Positions 1 through 12,200 of a DNA stretch of 64,000 bases are shown here, piece by piece. The stretch is taken from contig LLCB01000062.1 of the NCBI GenBank assembly GCA_001414345.1, forward strand, positions 1 through 64,000, written 5' to 3'. Positions within the stretch are counted from its first letter, which is position 1. Each line of letters begins with the position of its first letter. The notes beneath the pieces are model-generated. The model saw nothing but the letters and a program-made list of their open reading frames with translations, made no database searches and was not told the origin of the DNA. This DNA comes from Hymenoscyphus infarciens (lineage: Eukaryota; Ascomycota; Leotiomycetes; Helotiales; Helotiaceae). Both the position numbers and the translations under genes were made by a program.

Positions 1-149
1 ATATATATATATATATATATATATTATATTATCTTATAATTTTTAGTAGTAGATATATATTATAAAAGAACTAATATATATAAGCTAAATAGGCTCTTAG
101 ACTTAAATTAGTATTTCTAAGGATTTACTTAGCTAGTACTTTATCGTTG
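1..149. other. AT-rich flank with an (AT)n tract
   Basis: The first 24 bases are an AT dinucleotide run. The rest is AT-rich sequence that almost lacks CA and TG, like the mutated repeats next to it. No gene is visible. It is probably older RIP-mutated repeat into which the neighbouring Gypsy element inserted. Confidence 0.6.
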
Positions 150-154
150 ATTTC
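150..154. repeat. Target-site duplication ATTTC, left copy (Gypsy I)
   Basis: ATTTC directly precedes the 5' LTR and recurs at 7963-7967 directly after the 3' LTR. A 5-bp duplication is usual for Ty3/Gypsy integration. Confidence 0.85.
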
Positions 155-526
155 TATAATAGCACGCTATTCTGAATTATCGGTATTTATAAAACTACTG
201 ATATCTCTACGACTGCTAATACTCCTATAACTTATAAGATAGAAGAGGCTAAAGGGAGTAAGAATTAGATATTATATGTTTTACTTTAAAGTCTTATATA
301 TTTAGCTTTAAAGCTCTTATTATTTTAGTAGCTATATTAGAAAGGACTCGGTTATTATTCTTATTAGAACTTAGTAGTCTCTAATCTCTTATATATAAAT
401 GTTTATACTTAGTATAGAAGAAGAATAGTTTTTCCTTTTCTTCTATATTAATACCTAGTATTTATCTAGTCTTAAATATACTCCTATATACCTCTTCTTC
501 TATAGTATATATTTTATACTATTATA
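155..526 (+). repeat. 5' LTR of Gypsy I
   Basis: 372 bp, matching 7582-7962 along its whole length. It starts TATAATAGCAC (presumably TG before mutation) and ends in the inverse, ACTATTATA. The 9-bp length difference from the 3' LTR comes from a short stretch present near 7890-7900 and missing near 460. Confidence 0.9.
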
Positions 527-2120
527 TAAAAAGGAAAAACTCTTCTTTACTAGTAATAGCCTTTATAATATCTCTTTTAAGCTTATCGTCGCTTTTTTTA
601 TTTTAATTTTAATTTAGCTTAGAATTAAACTATAATAATATATTCTTAAATAGCTAGGTAATTAGAGACTACCTAGATAGCTAGTAATACTAGAGTTTAA
701 TATCTATATAAATAGCTAGTAAAAATCGTGTTTTATATATTAAAGGATTAGAATACGCTAAGTGTTTCTAAGAATTCTAATAACCCTCTTAGTATAGGGA
801 TTAATTTAGATAGTTAATAATATAAATAGTTATCTAGAAAACTCCTAAATCGCTCTCTTTATTCTCTCTTTTTTAATATTTAATATATTAGACTTAGAAG
901 TAACTCTAGATCCTTCCTAAGCTCTACTTTAAAGTATAGAGCCCTCTTTTAAGAAATAAAGTTAAGTATTTATAAAAAGGTTCTTAACTTAATACTACTT
1001 ACTAAAGAATAATAAAAAGTTCTAAAATAATAAAGGTAAAGAGGTTACTCCTAGAAATTAGAGAGATAACCGAGACTTTTCTAATATAGACGAGATATAA
1101 GAAGTAACTTAGACTATAAAGGCTAAGAACTAAGAAAAAGATAAAAGAATCTAGTAGTAAGATAACTAAATCGCCTAATTAGTAGATTTAGTATAATAGA
1201 TTAGTAGATACTTACTAAGAAATAATTAAACTCTTCTTTTATACTCTCCTATTATACTAAACTATCTTTAGATATAAAACTTAACCTCTAATATTCTTCC
1301 TTTCTAATAATCTACTCTATAATTATAAGCTAAAACCTTACTAAAAGCCTAATAATCTACTAAAAGTAAAATTATAAAGAAAATTAAACCTTTAAATAAT
1401 AGTACTTCACCTACTTATAAGTAATAAAAGATATTTATATATAATAGACTTTAAGTAAATACTAACTATTACTATATACTTAAAACTTATAAAGCCCTTA
1501 TTTAAAAGATAACTATAAAACTTACTAAGAACTACTTAGAGCTCTAATATAAGTTAGATATAAGTAATATAGCTTTTAAAGATTAATAAAATATAATAAA
1601 ACTTTTTAATTCCTACTTTCTAACTAGTTATAAGAAAGAGAATACTTAGAATAAATTTTAAGCCTTATAAATAGGTAGAAAGGGTTATATAGAAGAAACT
1701 TTTTTAGATTTTAAAGTATACTTTTTAAGTATAGCTATACTTAAGAAAATACTAGAGTTAGAAAGATTATACTAGATATAAGATAAGATTATACTATAAC
1801 TCTAAGATAGCTCTACTTTAGCTAAGAGAGATTAGAATTATAATTTTAATAAGATAGTAGTATATCTTTTAGCCTTAGATAAAAAGAAGTACTAAAATAT
1901 AGAGTTATTTATAACTAGTACTATAACTAAACTAATTAATATAATCTTATTATTTAAAAAGATAAATACTTTTTAATCCTTACCTAGCTTAACTCTAAAA
2001 CCCTCTCTACTCTTATATAGACTTAATCTTATCTCTTAGAAGATTTTATAAACTCCTAGACTATTTTCTACTAGTAAAAAATTAAAGACTATATTAATAA
2101 ACTAAGTCTCTACTAGTATA

Positions 2121-2165
2121 AAGTATTACTATTATAGTAAGCTTAAACATTTTAAACCTAATTAC
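2121..2165 (+). pseudogene. Gag zinc-knuckle remnant of Gypsy I
   Basis: The frame shows residues spaced as C-x2-C-x4-H-x4-C. The His codon survives, and all three Cys positions read TAT or TAC (Tyr), the outcome expected when TGT/TGC lose G on this strand. This marks the surrounding region (about 1400-2200) as the former gag gene. Confidence 0.75.
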
Positions 2166-3289
2166 TTTAATCTTCTTACTATTAATAAGATAGATAATTA
2201 ACTTAAAGAAGAATAACCTTTTAAAGAGTACTCTAACTCTAATCTAAGTTAAGAAGAAAATAAAGAAGCTTAAGTAAAAATTCCTTCCTAAGCTTATATA
2301 AATATAATCTAATTAGACTTAACCTCTTTAAGCTTATAAAAGGAAAATAGTTTCTTATAAATACTACTCTTAGTATATAGAGATATAGTATTAAAACATA
2401 AGCTTTAATAGATATAGAAGTAAATAAGTACCTATTTTTAAATTAACTCTTAACCTTTTAATTATCTAAAGTAATAGGTTTATAAATCTAGAAACTACTA
2501 TATTTAATCTCTATTTATAAATATAATAATAGTACTAAAAGCTAAGTAACTTAGTTTATATAACTCTATCTAAATATAGATAAACGTTATATCTATAACT
2601 ACCTCTTTATTATCTTAGACCTTAGATAGTAAGACCTAATTATTAATAATAAGTAGTTAAACTACTTTAAAGTCTTCCTTAACCTCTTAAAGAGCTAGAT
2701 TACTTAGCTAGCTAATTACCTTCTAACTCTCTACTTTAGTAAGAAGATCTTACTTCTACTTTCTAGCTAAAACTAGAAACCTTTTTTAAATTACTAGTTA
2801 AATATAAATTAAAGGAAATATACTATCTAGTAATAAGAAAGATATAAAAAGAGTAGACTTATAAATATAGCTAAGCTATTACTTCTATCTATAATAATAA
2901 CTCCTCTTAAAATTTTAACCTCTAACTCTAGTCTAAAGCCTCTTTAAACTACTAGTATAGTTTTAAAAAACTAGACTCTATACGCTTTTATTAGTAAAAT
3001 AAACACTAACACTATATAATTTAATATAAAATAACCTAACTTAGAATTTTATATAACTAGTATCTATAAGCTAGATTAGATTATTAATAAAAGGTTAGCC
3101 TCTCTTTAAGATAACAATAATATAAGAGCTCTAATATAAGTCTAACTTCTAAAATATTATTCTTTCTATAAAGACATATTCTTAAAAGTAGCTTCTAATA
3201 AGCTCTCTTCTTACTATAAATATAACTATAAGATTACTTTAAATAAACTACTTCCTAACTCCTTTTCGCTTTTATATTAATAGTTAACT

Positions 3290-4480
3290 ATAGAGCTTAA
3301 AGCTATAAAAGAATATCTTATAAAGAACCTAGATAAAGGGTTTATTATTAATAGTAATAGCTCTTTTACCTTTTTAATACTCTTTATTAAAAAAGCTAAT
3401 AGTAATAAGTTATAGTTCTATATTAATTATAAGAAGTTTAATACTTTAACTTAATATAATCTCTATCTAATCCCTTAAATTAATAAGCTCTTCTTAAGAA
3501 TAAGAATAGCTAAAATCTTTACTAAGTTAGATATAAGATAAGCTTTCTATTATATCTAGATAGACTCTACCTTAGAAGAGATAACTATATTTAAAACTAG
3601 GTATAATATATATAAATATAAGCTCCTTTCTTTTAGACTCTATAATAGCTCTACTACCTATTAACATTATATAAACAACGTCTTAATTAACTATTTAAAT
3701 AACTTCTATATTACTTACTTAAATAATATTTTAATTTATTTAAATACTATTAAAAAATATAAGGAATAAGTTAAGAAGGTTCTAAGTTAGCTCTAAGAAT
3801 TAAGACTTTAAGTAGATATTAAGAAAAACGAATTTAATATTATTAGAGCTAAATACTTAGGATTTATTTTAACTATAAAAAAACTCGAAGTTAACTTTAA
3901 AAAGATAGAACCTTTATAGAACTAGGTCTAACCTACTACTATAATAGGTATAAAGTCTTATTTAAAGTTTATAAGATTTTATTAATAATTTATTAAAAGT
4001 TATATAAAAATTACTAAACCTCTAATTATAATAATATGCTTTTTAGAGCCTTTTTTATAAATACTTAAATATAATAAAGCCTTTAAAGTATTAAAGACTA
4101 GGCTACTTACTATATAAACCTTATACTACTTTAACTCTAATTATAATATAAAAGTAGAAATAGAGTTTTTAGAAGAAGTAATAGTAAGTGTTTTCTTATA
4201 ATAATATAATAGCTTTTAGTATTCTATTAGATTCTACTTATATATCCTAGTTAGTTATAAATTAAACTAAGAGATCTATAATAAAGAACTATCTACTATT
4301 ATAAAAGCTTTTAAGAAATAATACCTTAAACTTATATTATATTAGAAGTATATTAATATATATTTAGACTATAGATTATTAAAATACTTTATAATAACTA
4401 AGCTACTTATAGCTAAGTAAGTCTAATAGATAAAGTTTTTATTAGACTTTAACTTTTAGATCTGATTTATATATAAGAAG
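3290..4480 (+). pseudogene. Reverse transcriptase and RNase H remnant of Gypsy I
   Basis: If RIP-type stops are read through, the + strand gives the Ty3/Gypsy RT series: K-L-D-I-R near 3525, an L-P-F-G-L-like segment near 3630, the Y-x-D-D motif as Y-L-N-N at about 3715-3726 (both Asp mutated to Asn), then an F-I-R-F-Y connection segment near 3970. An RNase H-like region ending in a D-H-K-L-L-like motif follows near 4365. Each key residue change is a G to A transition. No intact frame remains. Confidence 0.8.
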
Positions 4481-4799
4481 AGTAATTAAAAAGTAGATAT
4501 ATTAACTTAATAGAAATAAGATCTAAAAACCTATAATTAAGCTAAATTAGATAGCTACTCGTATACTCTTTTAGAATCTAATTAGTTAGACTTTTAAATT
4601 AATACTAAACTTACTTAGATCTTTTTATAAGAATAGTTTATATCTTTTAATATAATAGATATTATTCTAAAGTTAAGTTTAAATATAATTTAGAAGTTAA
4701 AAGAAGATAACTTATACTCCTTTTAGAAAGAACGTTATAAACTTTTAAATAAATACTCTATTTTACTAGAAAATTTACTTCTTTTTAAGAATTAACTTT

Positions 4800-5500
4800 A
4801 TATTTAAAGGAATACTAAACTATATATAAAGCTAATCTAAGAAGTCTATAACTAAGTATCTAATACTTATTTAAGTATAAAAAAGATATACTAGTTATTA
4901 GTATAATACTACTATTAGGTTAGACTAGGTTTAGACTATAAGAAGTATATAGCGAATTATTAAGTTTATAAATACTTTTATCTTTAATAAACTAAGTAGT
5001 AAGGCTTTCTTTACCCCTTTTTAGTACTTGACTATTTTATATAATATTTATATATAGATTTTAAATTATTCTTAAAAGATAAATATAGATTTAATACTAT
5101 ATTAGTATTTATTAACTAACTTAGAAAGAATTTAGTGTTAATACTCTACTACTTAACTATAGATGTTAAAGGCCTAGCTAAACTCTTTATTTAATAGATT
5201 TACTATTTTAGTTATTACTCTAAATTAATTATATTTAATTAAAGACTTTAATTTATATTATTATTTTAAACTAAATTTTATTAAATAATTAGTATTAAGC
5301 TTAAGCTTAGTACTACTTACTATAGATAAAGATAATAAACTAATATATTAATTAGAGACTAAGGCCTTTTATAAACTACTACTAAGATAACTAAAGCGAA
5401 TTAATTCTCTTAATAAATAGAGTATAAATAACACTTCTATACTTGTTTATTAGTATAACCTCTTATTAACTTAAGTTTAGACTTAACCTAAGAACTTTAT
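4800..5500 (+). pseudogene. Integrase remnant of Gypsy I
   Basis: The segment after RNase H reads as a retroviral integrase with stops: a degenerate HHCC zinc-binding region (about 4840-4970), the first catalytic Asp in a Y-I-D-F context near 5050-5065, and a second-Asp region near 5220-5240 where D has become N. The order RT-RH-IN is that of Ty3/Gypsy and not Copia. Confidence 0.75.
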
Positions 5501-5924
5501 AGAACTAGAATACGCTAAAGACGTCTATTCTCTAAGAACGTCTTAACTATAATAAGGTAGTAAAAGTAGCCTAATATATATACTCTACTTAGAAGATAGC
5601 TAAAGATAATATAAGTAAAGCTTAGAAAAGAATAGAGAATAGTATAAATTAATACTAAAGAGCTATTAACTAGGATATTAGAGATAAAGTCTACTTATCT
5701 ACTAAGAATCTTAAAATAAATCGTCTTAACTAAAAGCTTATTAAATAGTAGATAAGATCTTTTAAAATACTAGATTATATAGAATACTCTTATAAACTAA
5801 AACTTCTAGAAGAATTATTAATTTATAATATTTTTACTCTTAATATACTTTTAAAAGATCTAAATACCTCTTTACTAGAATAAGAGGCTTTAAAGCTCTT
5901 ATTAGATATTATTTAAAATATATA

Positions 5925-6110
5925 AGAATAGAAGGTTAAAGAAATACTTAGTAGTAGACTTTTTAAAAGATAGCTATAATACTAGGTAAAATAAGTTAAA
6001 TATAATTTAAATCCTATATAGTATTTTATAAACAATTTTTAAGATTTACTATATTATTTAAAAGACTTTTATACTAAATATCTAGAATAGCTAAGACTAC
6101 TCTAACTCCT
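5925..6110 (+). pseudogene. Chromodomain-like C-terminus of Gypsy I pol
   Basis: About 60 codons with a chromodomain pattern: a V-x-E-I-L start, a basic R-L-F-K-R stretch, then a beta strand L-x-Y-x-V-K followed by a former Trp (TAA), and a helix ending in D-F-Y-T-K-Y. Aromatic-cage Trp positions read as stop codons, as expected after TGG is mutated. A chromodomain after integrase defines chromoviruses, whose integrase targets heterochromatin. Confidence 0.7.
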
Positions 6111-6269
6111 CTTTAAATAGATTAATACATAGGAATTAGATAAGAATTAAGTAAAAGAGTTAATTTATAAAACTCTATTAATACCTTTTAATTCTAGTTA
6201 CTCTTAATAAGAAACTTATAATAAAAACCTAAGATAAAACACTAACTAGTAGGAATATTTAAAATTAAT

Positions 6270-6970
6270 AAAGTAAAGAACTAAGACTAAGTTACTACTA
6301 AAACAGAGCCTATTAACCCTCTCTAAGCTATAGCCTCTCCTTCCTCTAACTTATTATCCTCCTCTCTACTCTCTTAAGTATAAAAAGCCTAAATCGGCTC
6401 TTTCTCTACCTCCTTCTTATAAGCACGCTTCTTACCTCGGCAACCTCTTATAACTAGCTTAGAAAAAGACATCTATAAACTCTTTAGATAGGCTTTAAGA
6501 AAACCTAAACCTAGGTTTAGATAAAGGTCTTACTCTCTATAGTATAATATAAAGACTATTAAATATTAGTAACTAAAACCCTTTTAATAAGTAAGAGGTA
6601 CTTATAGTAACCTTAGCGTAAAGCGCCTAAGTCTCCTCTAAGAGAGTAAACTATACCTCTAAGCTATTCTTTAGTACTTCTACACCGACGACGACTAATA
6701 CCTTAGCTAAGGCCTTAGTAGCCTTCTTAATCTCCTCCTTCTCCTCTTTAAGCTTAAGCTTTTCAAACTCCTTCTCTATAAACTATAGTAACTACCTAAG
6801 TTAGAATAGATTTAGTATATATTTAAGATTAAACTTACTAGAATATATATAGTATTCTACTCTATATAATACCTATACTTCTTTAACTTCGGCTTCTTAA
6901 AAGTATATATATAATCTTCGTTCTAAGATTTTACTTAAAAGCACTAAACATAGTAGACTTAGTAGGTAGC
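6270..6970 (-). pseudogene. Antisense coding-like region in Gypsy I, function unknown
   Basis: On the - strand, downstream of pol, a continuous protein-like frame is recognisable if RIP stops are read as Gln or Trp. It has a lysine/glutamate-rich helical stretch (E-F-E-K-L-K-L-K-E-E-K near 6770), then an alanine/valine-rich stretch, and in another frame a basic segment ending near 6410 (R-G-C-R-G-K-K-R). Base composition is less depleted here than in pol. I do not recognise the product. It could be an element-borne extra gene, a captured host fragment or a structural accident of low-complexity sequence. Confidence 0.4.
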
Positions 6971-7581
6971 TAGAAGTATACTAGGAGAATATAGGAGAGG
7001 CATTTTACTATATTAGATTAGCTCTAAATTAGGCCTAATAAAGGAGAGGAAGACTTACTTTTATATATATATATATAATATATATATATATTCTAGGATA
7101 AAAGTTAGTATAAAAGAATATATCTAATTAGAAGGTATTCTTACTATATATTATTTTAGATAAAAAGGAAAGAAGAAGAGAAGTTAGAATTAAAGAAAAG
7201 TTATCTACTAATATACTACTTATAATAATAGCTATTACTTTACGATTATTATTTATTACTTAATAATTACTATTATAATATATAATAATAGTAAGAACAC
7301 GATAACTCTATAGTAGTATACCGCTTTCTACCTAATAGCTAATAATTAGCCTCTCTTCTATTTATATCTATTATTATATAGTATATAATAGTAAATAAAG
7401 AACGATTATCTCTTAAAATAATAATACTACTAGCTACTAACTCTACTCTAACCACTAGATACTATAATAGTAGATAAGTTATATTCTTTATAATAAATAT
7501 ATAAATAATACTCTAGTTAACTCGATACTATGCCGATTAATAACCGAAGACTCGGGATAAGTCTTTTTAAAGAAGAGGAGA

Positions 7582-7962
7582 TATAATAGCACGTTATTCT
7601 AAATTATTAGTATTTATAAAACTACTAATACTCTTATAACTACTAATACTTCTATAACTTATAAGATAGAAGAAGCTAAAGAGAGTAAGGATTAGATATT
7701 ATATATTTTACTTTAAGGTCTTATATATTTAGCTTCAAAGCTCTTATTATTTTAGTAGCTATATTAGAAAGGACTCGGTTATTATTCTTATTAAGACTTA
7801 GTAGTCTTTAACCTCTTATATATAGATGTTTATACTTAGTATAAAAGAAGGATAGTTTTTCCTTTTCTTCTATATTAGTACCTAGTATTTATATACGTTA
7901 TCTAGTCTTAAACGTACTTCTATATACCTCTTCTCCTATAGTATATATTTCGTACTATTATA
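7582..7962 (+). repeat. 3' LTR of Gypsy I
   Basis: 381 bp copy of the LTR at 155-526, flanked on the right by the ATTTC duplication and on the left by a purine-rich tract (7570-7581) that would have primed plus-strand synthesis. Differences between the two LTRs are mainly C/T and G/A transitions. Confidence 0.9.
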
Positions 7963-7967
7963 ATTTC
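7963..7967. repeat. Target-site duplication ATTTC, right copy (Gypsy I)
   Basis: Exact match to 150-154. Confidence 0.85.
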
Positions 7968-8560
7968 TTAAGAATACTAAACTATCTTATAACATCTTCT
8001 AGTATACCTAGTTTTATAATAATACTATAGATATACTACTAAAAGAAGCTAGAATACTCTCTTAGAGGTTCTTAAGAGTCTCTAAATCTATTAAAAAGAC
8101 TTACTAACCTTATATCTTATTTACTCTTATCTAGGCTAAAGTACTTTATATTATAGAGGCTAGATAAGTAGATAAGTTAATTATAAGTACTTTAAGTATT
8201 AATTTAGATTAAATATAGAAATAGCCTATTTTAATAACAGTTTTCTAAAACTACGATAGTTTACGTAGTTAGTTTTACTCTTTTATTAGATAGTTCTACT
8301 AATACTCTTAAAACTATATATAGTTTTAGGATCTAAAAACTACGCTAAAACTACGATAGTTGAACTTTCTACTATACTATCTACTAGGCTTTATATCTAT
8401 TATTCAAGGCTTCCTAGTAATAGCTTAGTATCTCCTCTGTTTCCCCTCGTTTCGTTACTAGTATAGATAGATTAGATATAATATAACAGCTCTTATAAGA
8501 GCTTAGTTAGCTCTTCTCTATAGAGGAATAATAATAATCTCGCGGTATTATAGAGCAGAA
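7968..8560. other. AT-rich RIP-like remnant, becoming normal sequence near 8400-8560
   Basis: No gene. Base composition moves from RIP-like to normal between about 8390 and 8560. A 17-bp sequence, CTAAAACTACGATAGTT, occurs twice in direct orientation exactly 100 bp apart (8245-8261 and 8345-8361). No known element could be assigned. Confidence 0.6.
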
Positions 8561-8739
8561 AGTCATAGCGAAAGACGAACGGGATTCCTTTTAGATTCGG
8601 TTAGTCCTGGGACAAAGAGTGAACTGCCTGGGCTATTTAGCAAAAGTCGTTAACTGCGGCAAAACTTAATGTTCAAGATGGGGCACAGCATGATAAATCC
8701 TAATAAGCTACTTCTCGCCATCCAATCACCAGGAAAATC

Positions 8740-8830
8740 GGTCTCTTAGCTCAGTGGTAGAGCGGGCGATTGCAGTCTTTCTTTGAATGCAAATTATCGC
8801 CAGGTCAGTTGTTCGAACCAGCTAGGGACC
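8740..8830 (+). tRNA. tRNA-Cys(GCA) with an intron of about 20 nt
   Basis: All arms can be folded by eye. The acceptor GGTCTCT pairs with AGGGACC, the D arm is GCTC/GAGC, the anticodon stem is GGCGA/TCGCC with anticodon GCA, and the T arm has a TTCGAAC loop. Between the base after the anticodon and the 3' side of its stem lies an intron of about 20 nt. It contains TGCAA, which can pair with the anticodon loop, as is usual for eukaryotic tRNA introns. The mature length would be 71 nt before CCA. A T-run at about 8851-8855 could end Pol III transcription. Confidence 0.92.
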
Positions 8831-9227
8831 TTAACATCAGCTGATAGACAGCTTTTTGGCGATCTTGTTTTGGAGAGTGGTACCCCTTAATCTCTTATGT
8901 TTTTTTTAGGAACAGCAGGGGAGCGGGGAAGCGGGGAGATAGCTGGAAATATGATTGGCTCATAGGTCAAAGGATTTGCGGAATTGCCCAATGGAGTTAA
9001 AACAGGGGCCCGTCGGGGGAAGATCGGCCGGTTGCGGACCGATGCGAGCCCTCCACTAAAAGTGGGATTGATTTGTTGGCGGTGACGTCTGGTTTGCTCC
9101 TTTTATTTTAAACATCGATGATCTAGAATCGATATCTCTTTCTCCATGCGTACATGGACATCTGTGCTAGTATTATCAACACGTCAATTGGAATGAGGAG
9201 GTCAAGCCCTTCTCCATTGTAGCTGTC
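8831..9227. other. Spacer between tRNA-Cys and the ABC transporter gene
   Basis: Normal base composition with no open frame of note. It must contain the promoter and 5' leader of the ABC transporter gene, but I see no clear TATA box or other defined site. Confidence 0.5.
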
Positions 9228-12200
9228 ATGGCACAACTATTACTTCAGAGGCCTTGGGATGAGCATCCGGCGTATGGGGAAAGTGAGGTCTATTTGAGTT
9301 TCAGGCAGCATATTGCTTTTGACGCGTCGGTAGAGGAGAGGTGTGGGCGTATATGGGTATGTTTCTTATACTTCGCGTTTTCTTTTCACTCTCCCTTGTT
9401 ACTATTTGAACTTCAAAGCTGACATTATAAATAGGATCCATTTAATGCTAAATTCGAACCATGCGTTCTCCCATTCATCTCAGCCATCCCAGCACTCATT
9501 TCATTATGCATAGTACTAGGCTACCTCATCCAACTCATTCCCGGATCCCCAAGCAGACCGAAATGGCTGAGTACTTTCATCAAAGAAACTTCAGAGCAAG
9601 ATGACGATTTACCTCGCAAAACGAAGAAACATTTTACCGTCCTTTCCGGGTTGTTGTTTCTTATTTCGGTGGTTGGAATGTTTATGCAATTACCTACCAT
9701 CTTCTACCCCGATCTGAGATTGGAAATGGTTTCTCCTGTTGTTTCCTGGGCGACGGCTTGTGTCCTCATCGCCGTCTTGAGACCAGCTACGACCCCGAAG
9801 ACTTTGTTGGTTTTATACATTAGTATCTTTGTTTCCCAATTTACAGTCCTAATCAACGGCTTCCCACAAATTGGAGATCACGATGCACCGACGCTCATGG
9901 TTCTCCTTTGCGCCTTCTCTGCTGTCTTTATTATCCTCCAAATGCCACTTCGAGATCCCAACTTGCCGAGATTTATGATAAGTCCTGCTTTTGGACCTGC
10001 GACAAGTGGCCTGAGGACGCCCGAGGACAATCTTACGCTTTGGCAGTTTATGAGTGTGAGTTGGATGGCACCATTGATAAAGTTGGGCAATGAGAGACAA
10101 CTGAATGATGAGGATGTTTGGGGGTTGGGGTTCCAGTTTCAGCATCGGACTTTGCATGATAGGTTTCGGGAGTTGAAAGGGAGTGTTTTGCGGAGATTGG
10201 TTGAGGCCAATGGGTTGGATCTTTTTATCATTTCGGCGCTGGGGATTCTTGAACTGGTTGCTGATTTCTCGACGCCGGTTCTTTTGCAGAAGATTTTGCA
10301 GAGTATGGAGAATAATGAGGCGCCGAGGAGTTCGACTTTGACTTATGCTTTATTGACTCTGGTTGCGAATTTGATCGAGAGTCAGTCGGGAGTTTTCACT
10401 CTTTGGTATGGACGAAGGGCATATGAGAGATCGAGGGGCGAATTGATTACCATGTTGTATGAGAAGACGCTTTCAAGGAAGATGATCAGTATAAGCACCA
10501 AAGCACGACATGAAACGAATGCCAATGGCACAGTCGATTCGGAGGATCCAAAGAACTTGACGATATGGAAAAGAATCCTTGGGAATTTCAAGGGGCCATC
10601 GAAGGCCAAGAAACAGGTGGAAGAGCAAGAAGAGGAGAGTCCGGACGTGAAGAAGTCTCTAGAGCAAGCTTCAATGGGAAAAATTATGAACTTGATGAGG
10701 TATGATTGACATTCATTTCTTTATGAGCATCTACTAATGATACGTGGCAAAATAGATTCGATGCATACGAGGTAGCGCAAAGATTCTGGGAATTCTCGTC
10801 CCTTGTTTCTCAGCCACTAGGTCTGATATTCTCGGTGGTTCTAATATGGAGACTAATGGGCTGGTCCTGTCTCATCGGAGTTCTAACAGTACTATTCTCT
10901 CAAATTATCAGCGGCTTCATCGCGCGAACCTTGCTTGCATGGGAGAGAAAACGAAGAATCTCGACCGATAACAAAATCCACAAAATTTCTCAACTCGTCG
11001 AAGCAATTCGTCATCTTCGCTACTACGGTTGGCAGGATGTTTGGCTTGCTCGAATCATGGAATCAAGACAAGTGGAATTGACCCTCAGAGTCATTTCCAG
11101 CTTATGGAGACTTCTGATTGATTTCGTTAATATTTTCGCCAGCGGCATGTTTCCCGTCGTTGCATTCTGGGCGTACACGACTCTATCTGGGAAACCACTG
11201 ACCGTCGATATCGCTTTTCCGGCATTACAATTGTTCCTTAAGTTGGAAATTGCTCTTCAGGAAATACCAAATCTCATCACTGTTCTTTTGAATGCTAGGG
11301 TTTCCATGGCTCGTATTGAAGAGTTTATGAGCGAGCCGGATAAAGAGGAGGCCGATGCGGCTCTGGGAACGAGCTCGACGCTGGAAATGAAAAATGCAAC
11401 ATTTGCTTGGCCGGGAGCCACCGATCCTGTATTGAAAGATATTACTCTTTCTTTCCCTCCTGGCCTTACTGTCATTTACGGTGAGGTGGGGACCGGCAAA
11501 ACTGCTTTACTTCAGGCATTACTTGGGGAGTTGGACAAATTAAGTGGCGAATACGAACGGTCAAATGATATCGTTGGTTATTGTGCTCAAACTCCATGGC
11601 TTCAATCTATGAGCATAAGAGAGAATATCCTTTTCTCCTCCCCATATGACGAGGTTCGATACAAGCAAGTCCTGGATGTTTGCGCACTTCTTCCTGATAT
11701 GGCCTCTTTCAAGCATGGCGATCTCTCATTGGTGGGAGAAAATGGCGTGGGTCTTTCTGGAGGACAAAAAGCTCGATTATCATTGGCACGAGCTGTATAT
11801 TCACAATCGAAGTTCTTGTTACTAGATGATCCCCTTTCCGCACTGGACCATCAAACGGCTTCATCGATTGTACGAAGATGTATTTCTGGACCTTTACTGA
11901 AGGAACGGACGACCTTACTCGTTACACACCGAACGGATTTGTGTATGCACATCGCAGATCAACTGGTCCATGTATCGGATGGCCATGCTGAAGTGGTCGA
12001 CCAGGAAGCTGCTGCCACTGATGATCTTCGCCGTGTTCACTCACATGAATCAACTCACGAGGAGGCTCAAGGTGATGATCAAGCAGCTGCTAGCCCAGAC
12101 AAATTCATGGAAGATGAATACCGGGCACATGGTGGTGTGAAATTTTCAATCTATTGGGAGTATATTAAAGCGGGAAAATTAAAATGGTGGTTTGTCCTTA

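Larger units (their letters stand above)
155..7962 (+). mobile_element. RIP-destroyed Ty3/Gypsy chromovirus-type LTR retrotransposon (Gypsy I)
   Basis: A complete element of 7,808 bp bounded by LTRs of 372 and 381 bp and a 5-bp ATTTC duplication. The + strand carries remnants in canonical order: a gag zinc knuckle near 2121-2165, reverse transcriptase (about 3290-4080), RNase H (about 4080-4480), integrase (about 4800-5500) and a chromodomain-like segment (about 5925-6110). A purine-rich tract at 7570-7581 abuts the 3' LTR. All frames are full of stops, because C:G to T:A change has turned Gln, Trp and Arg codons into stops and Met codons into ATA. The element must be non-autonomous and silent. 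A coding-like antisense region lies between the chromodomain and the 3' LTR. Family assignment rests on domain order and the chromodomain; inactivation by RIP is inferred from composition. Confidence 0.9.
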
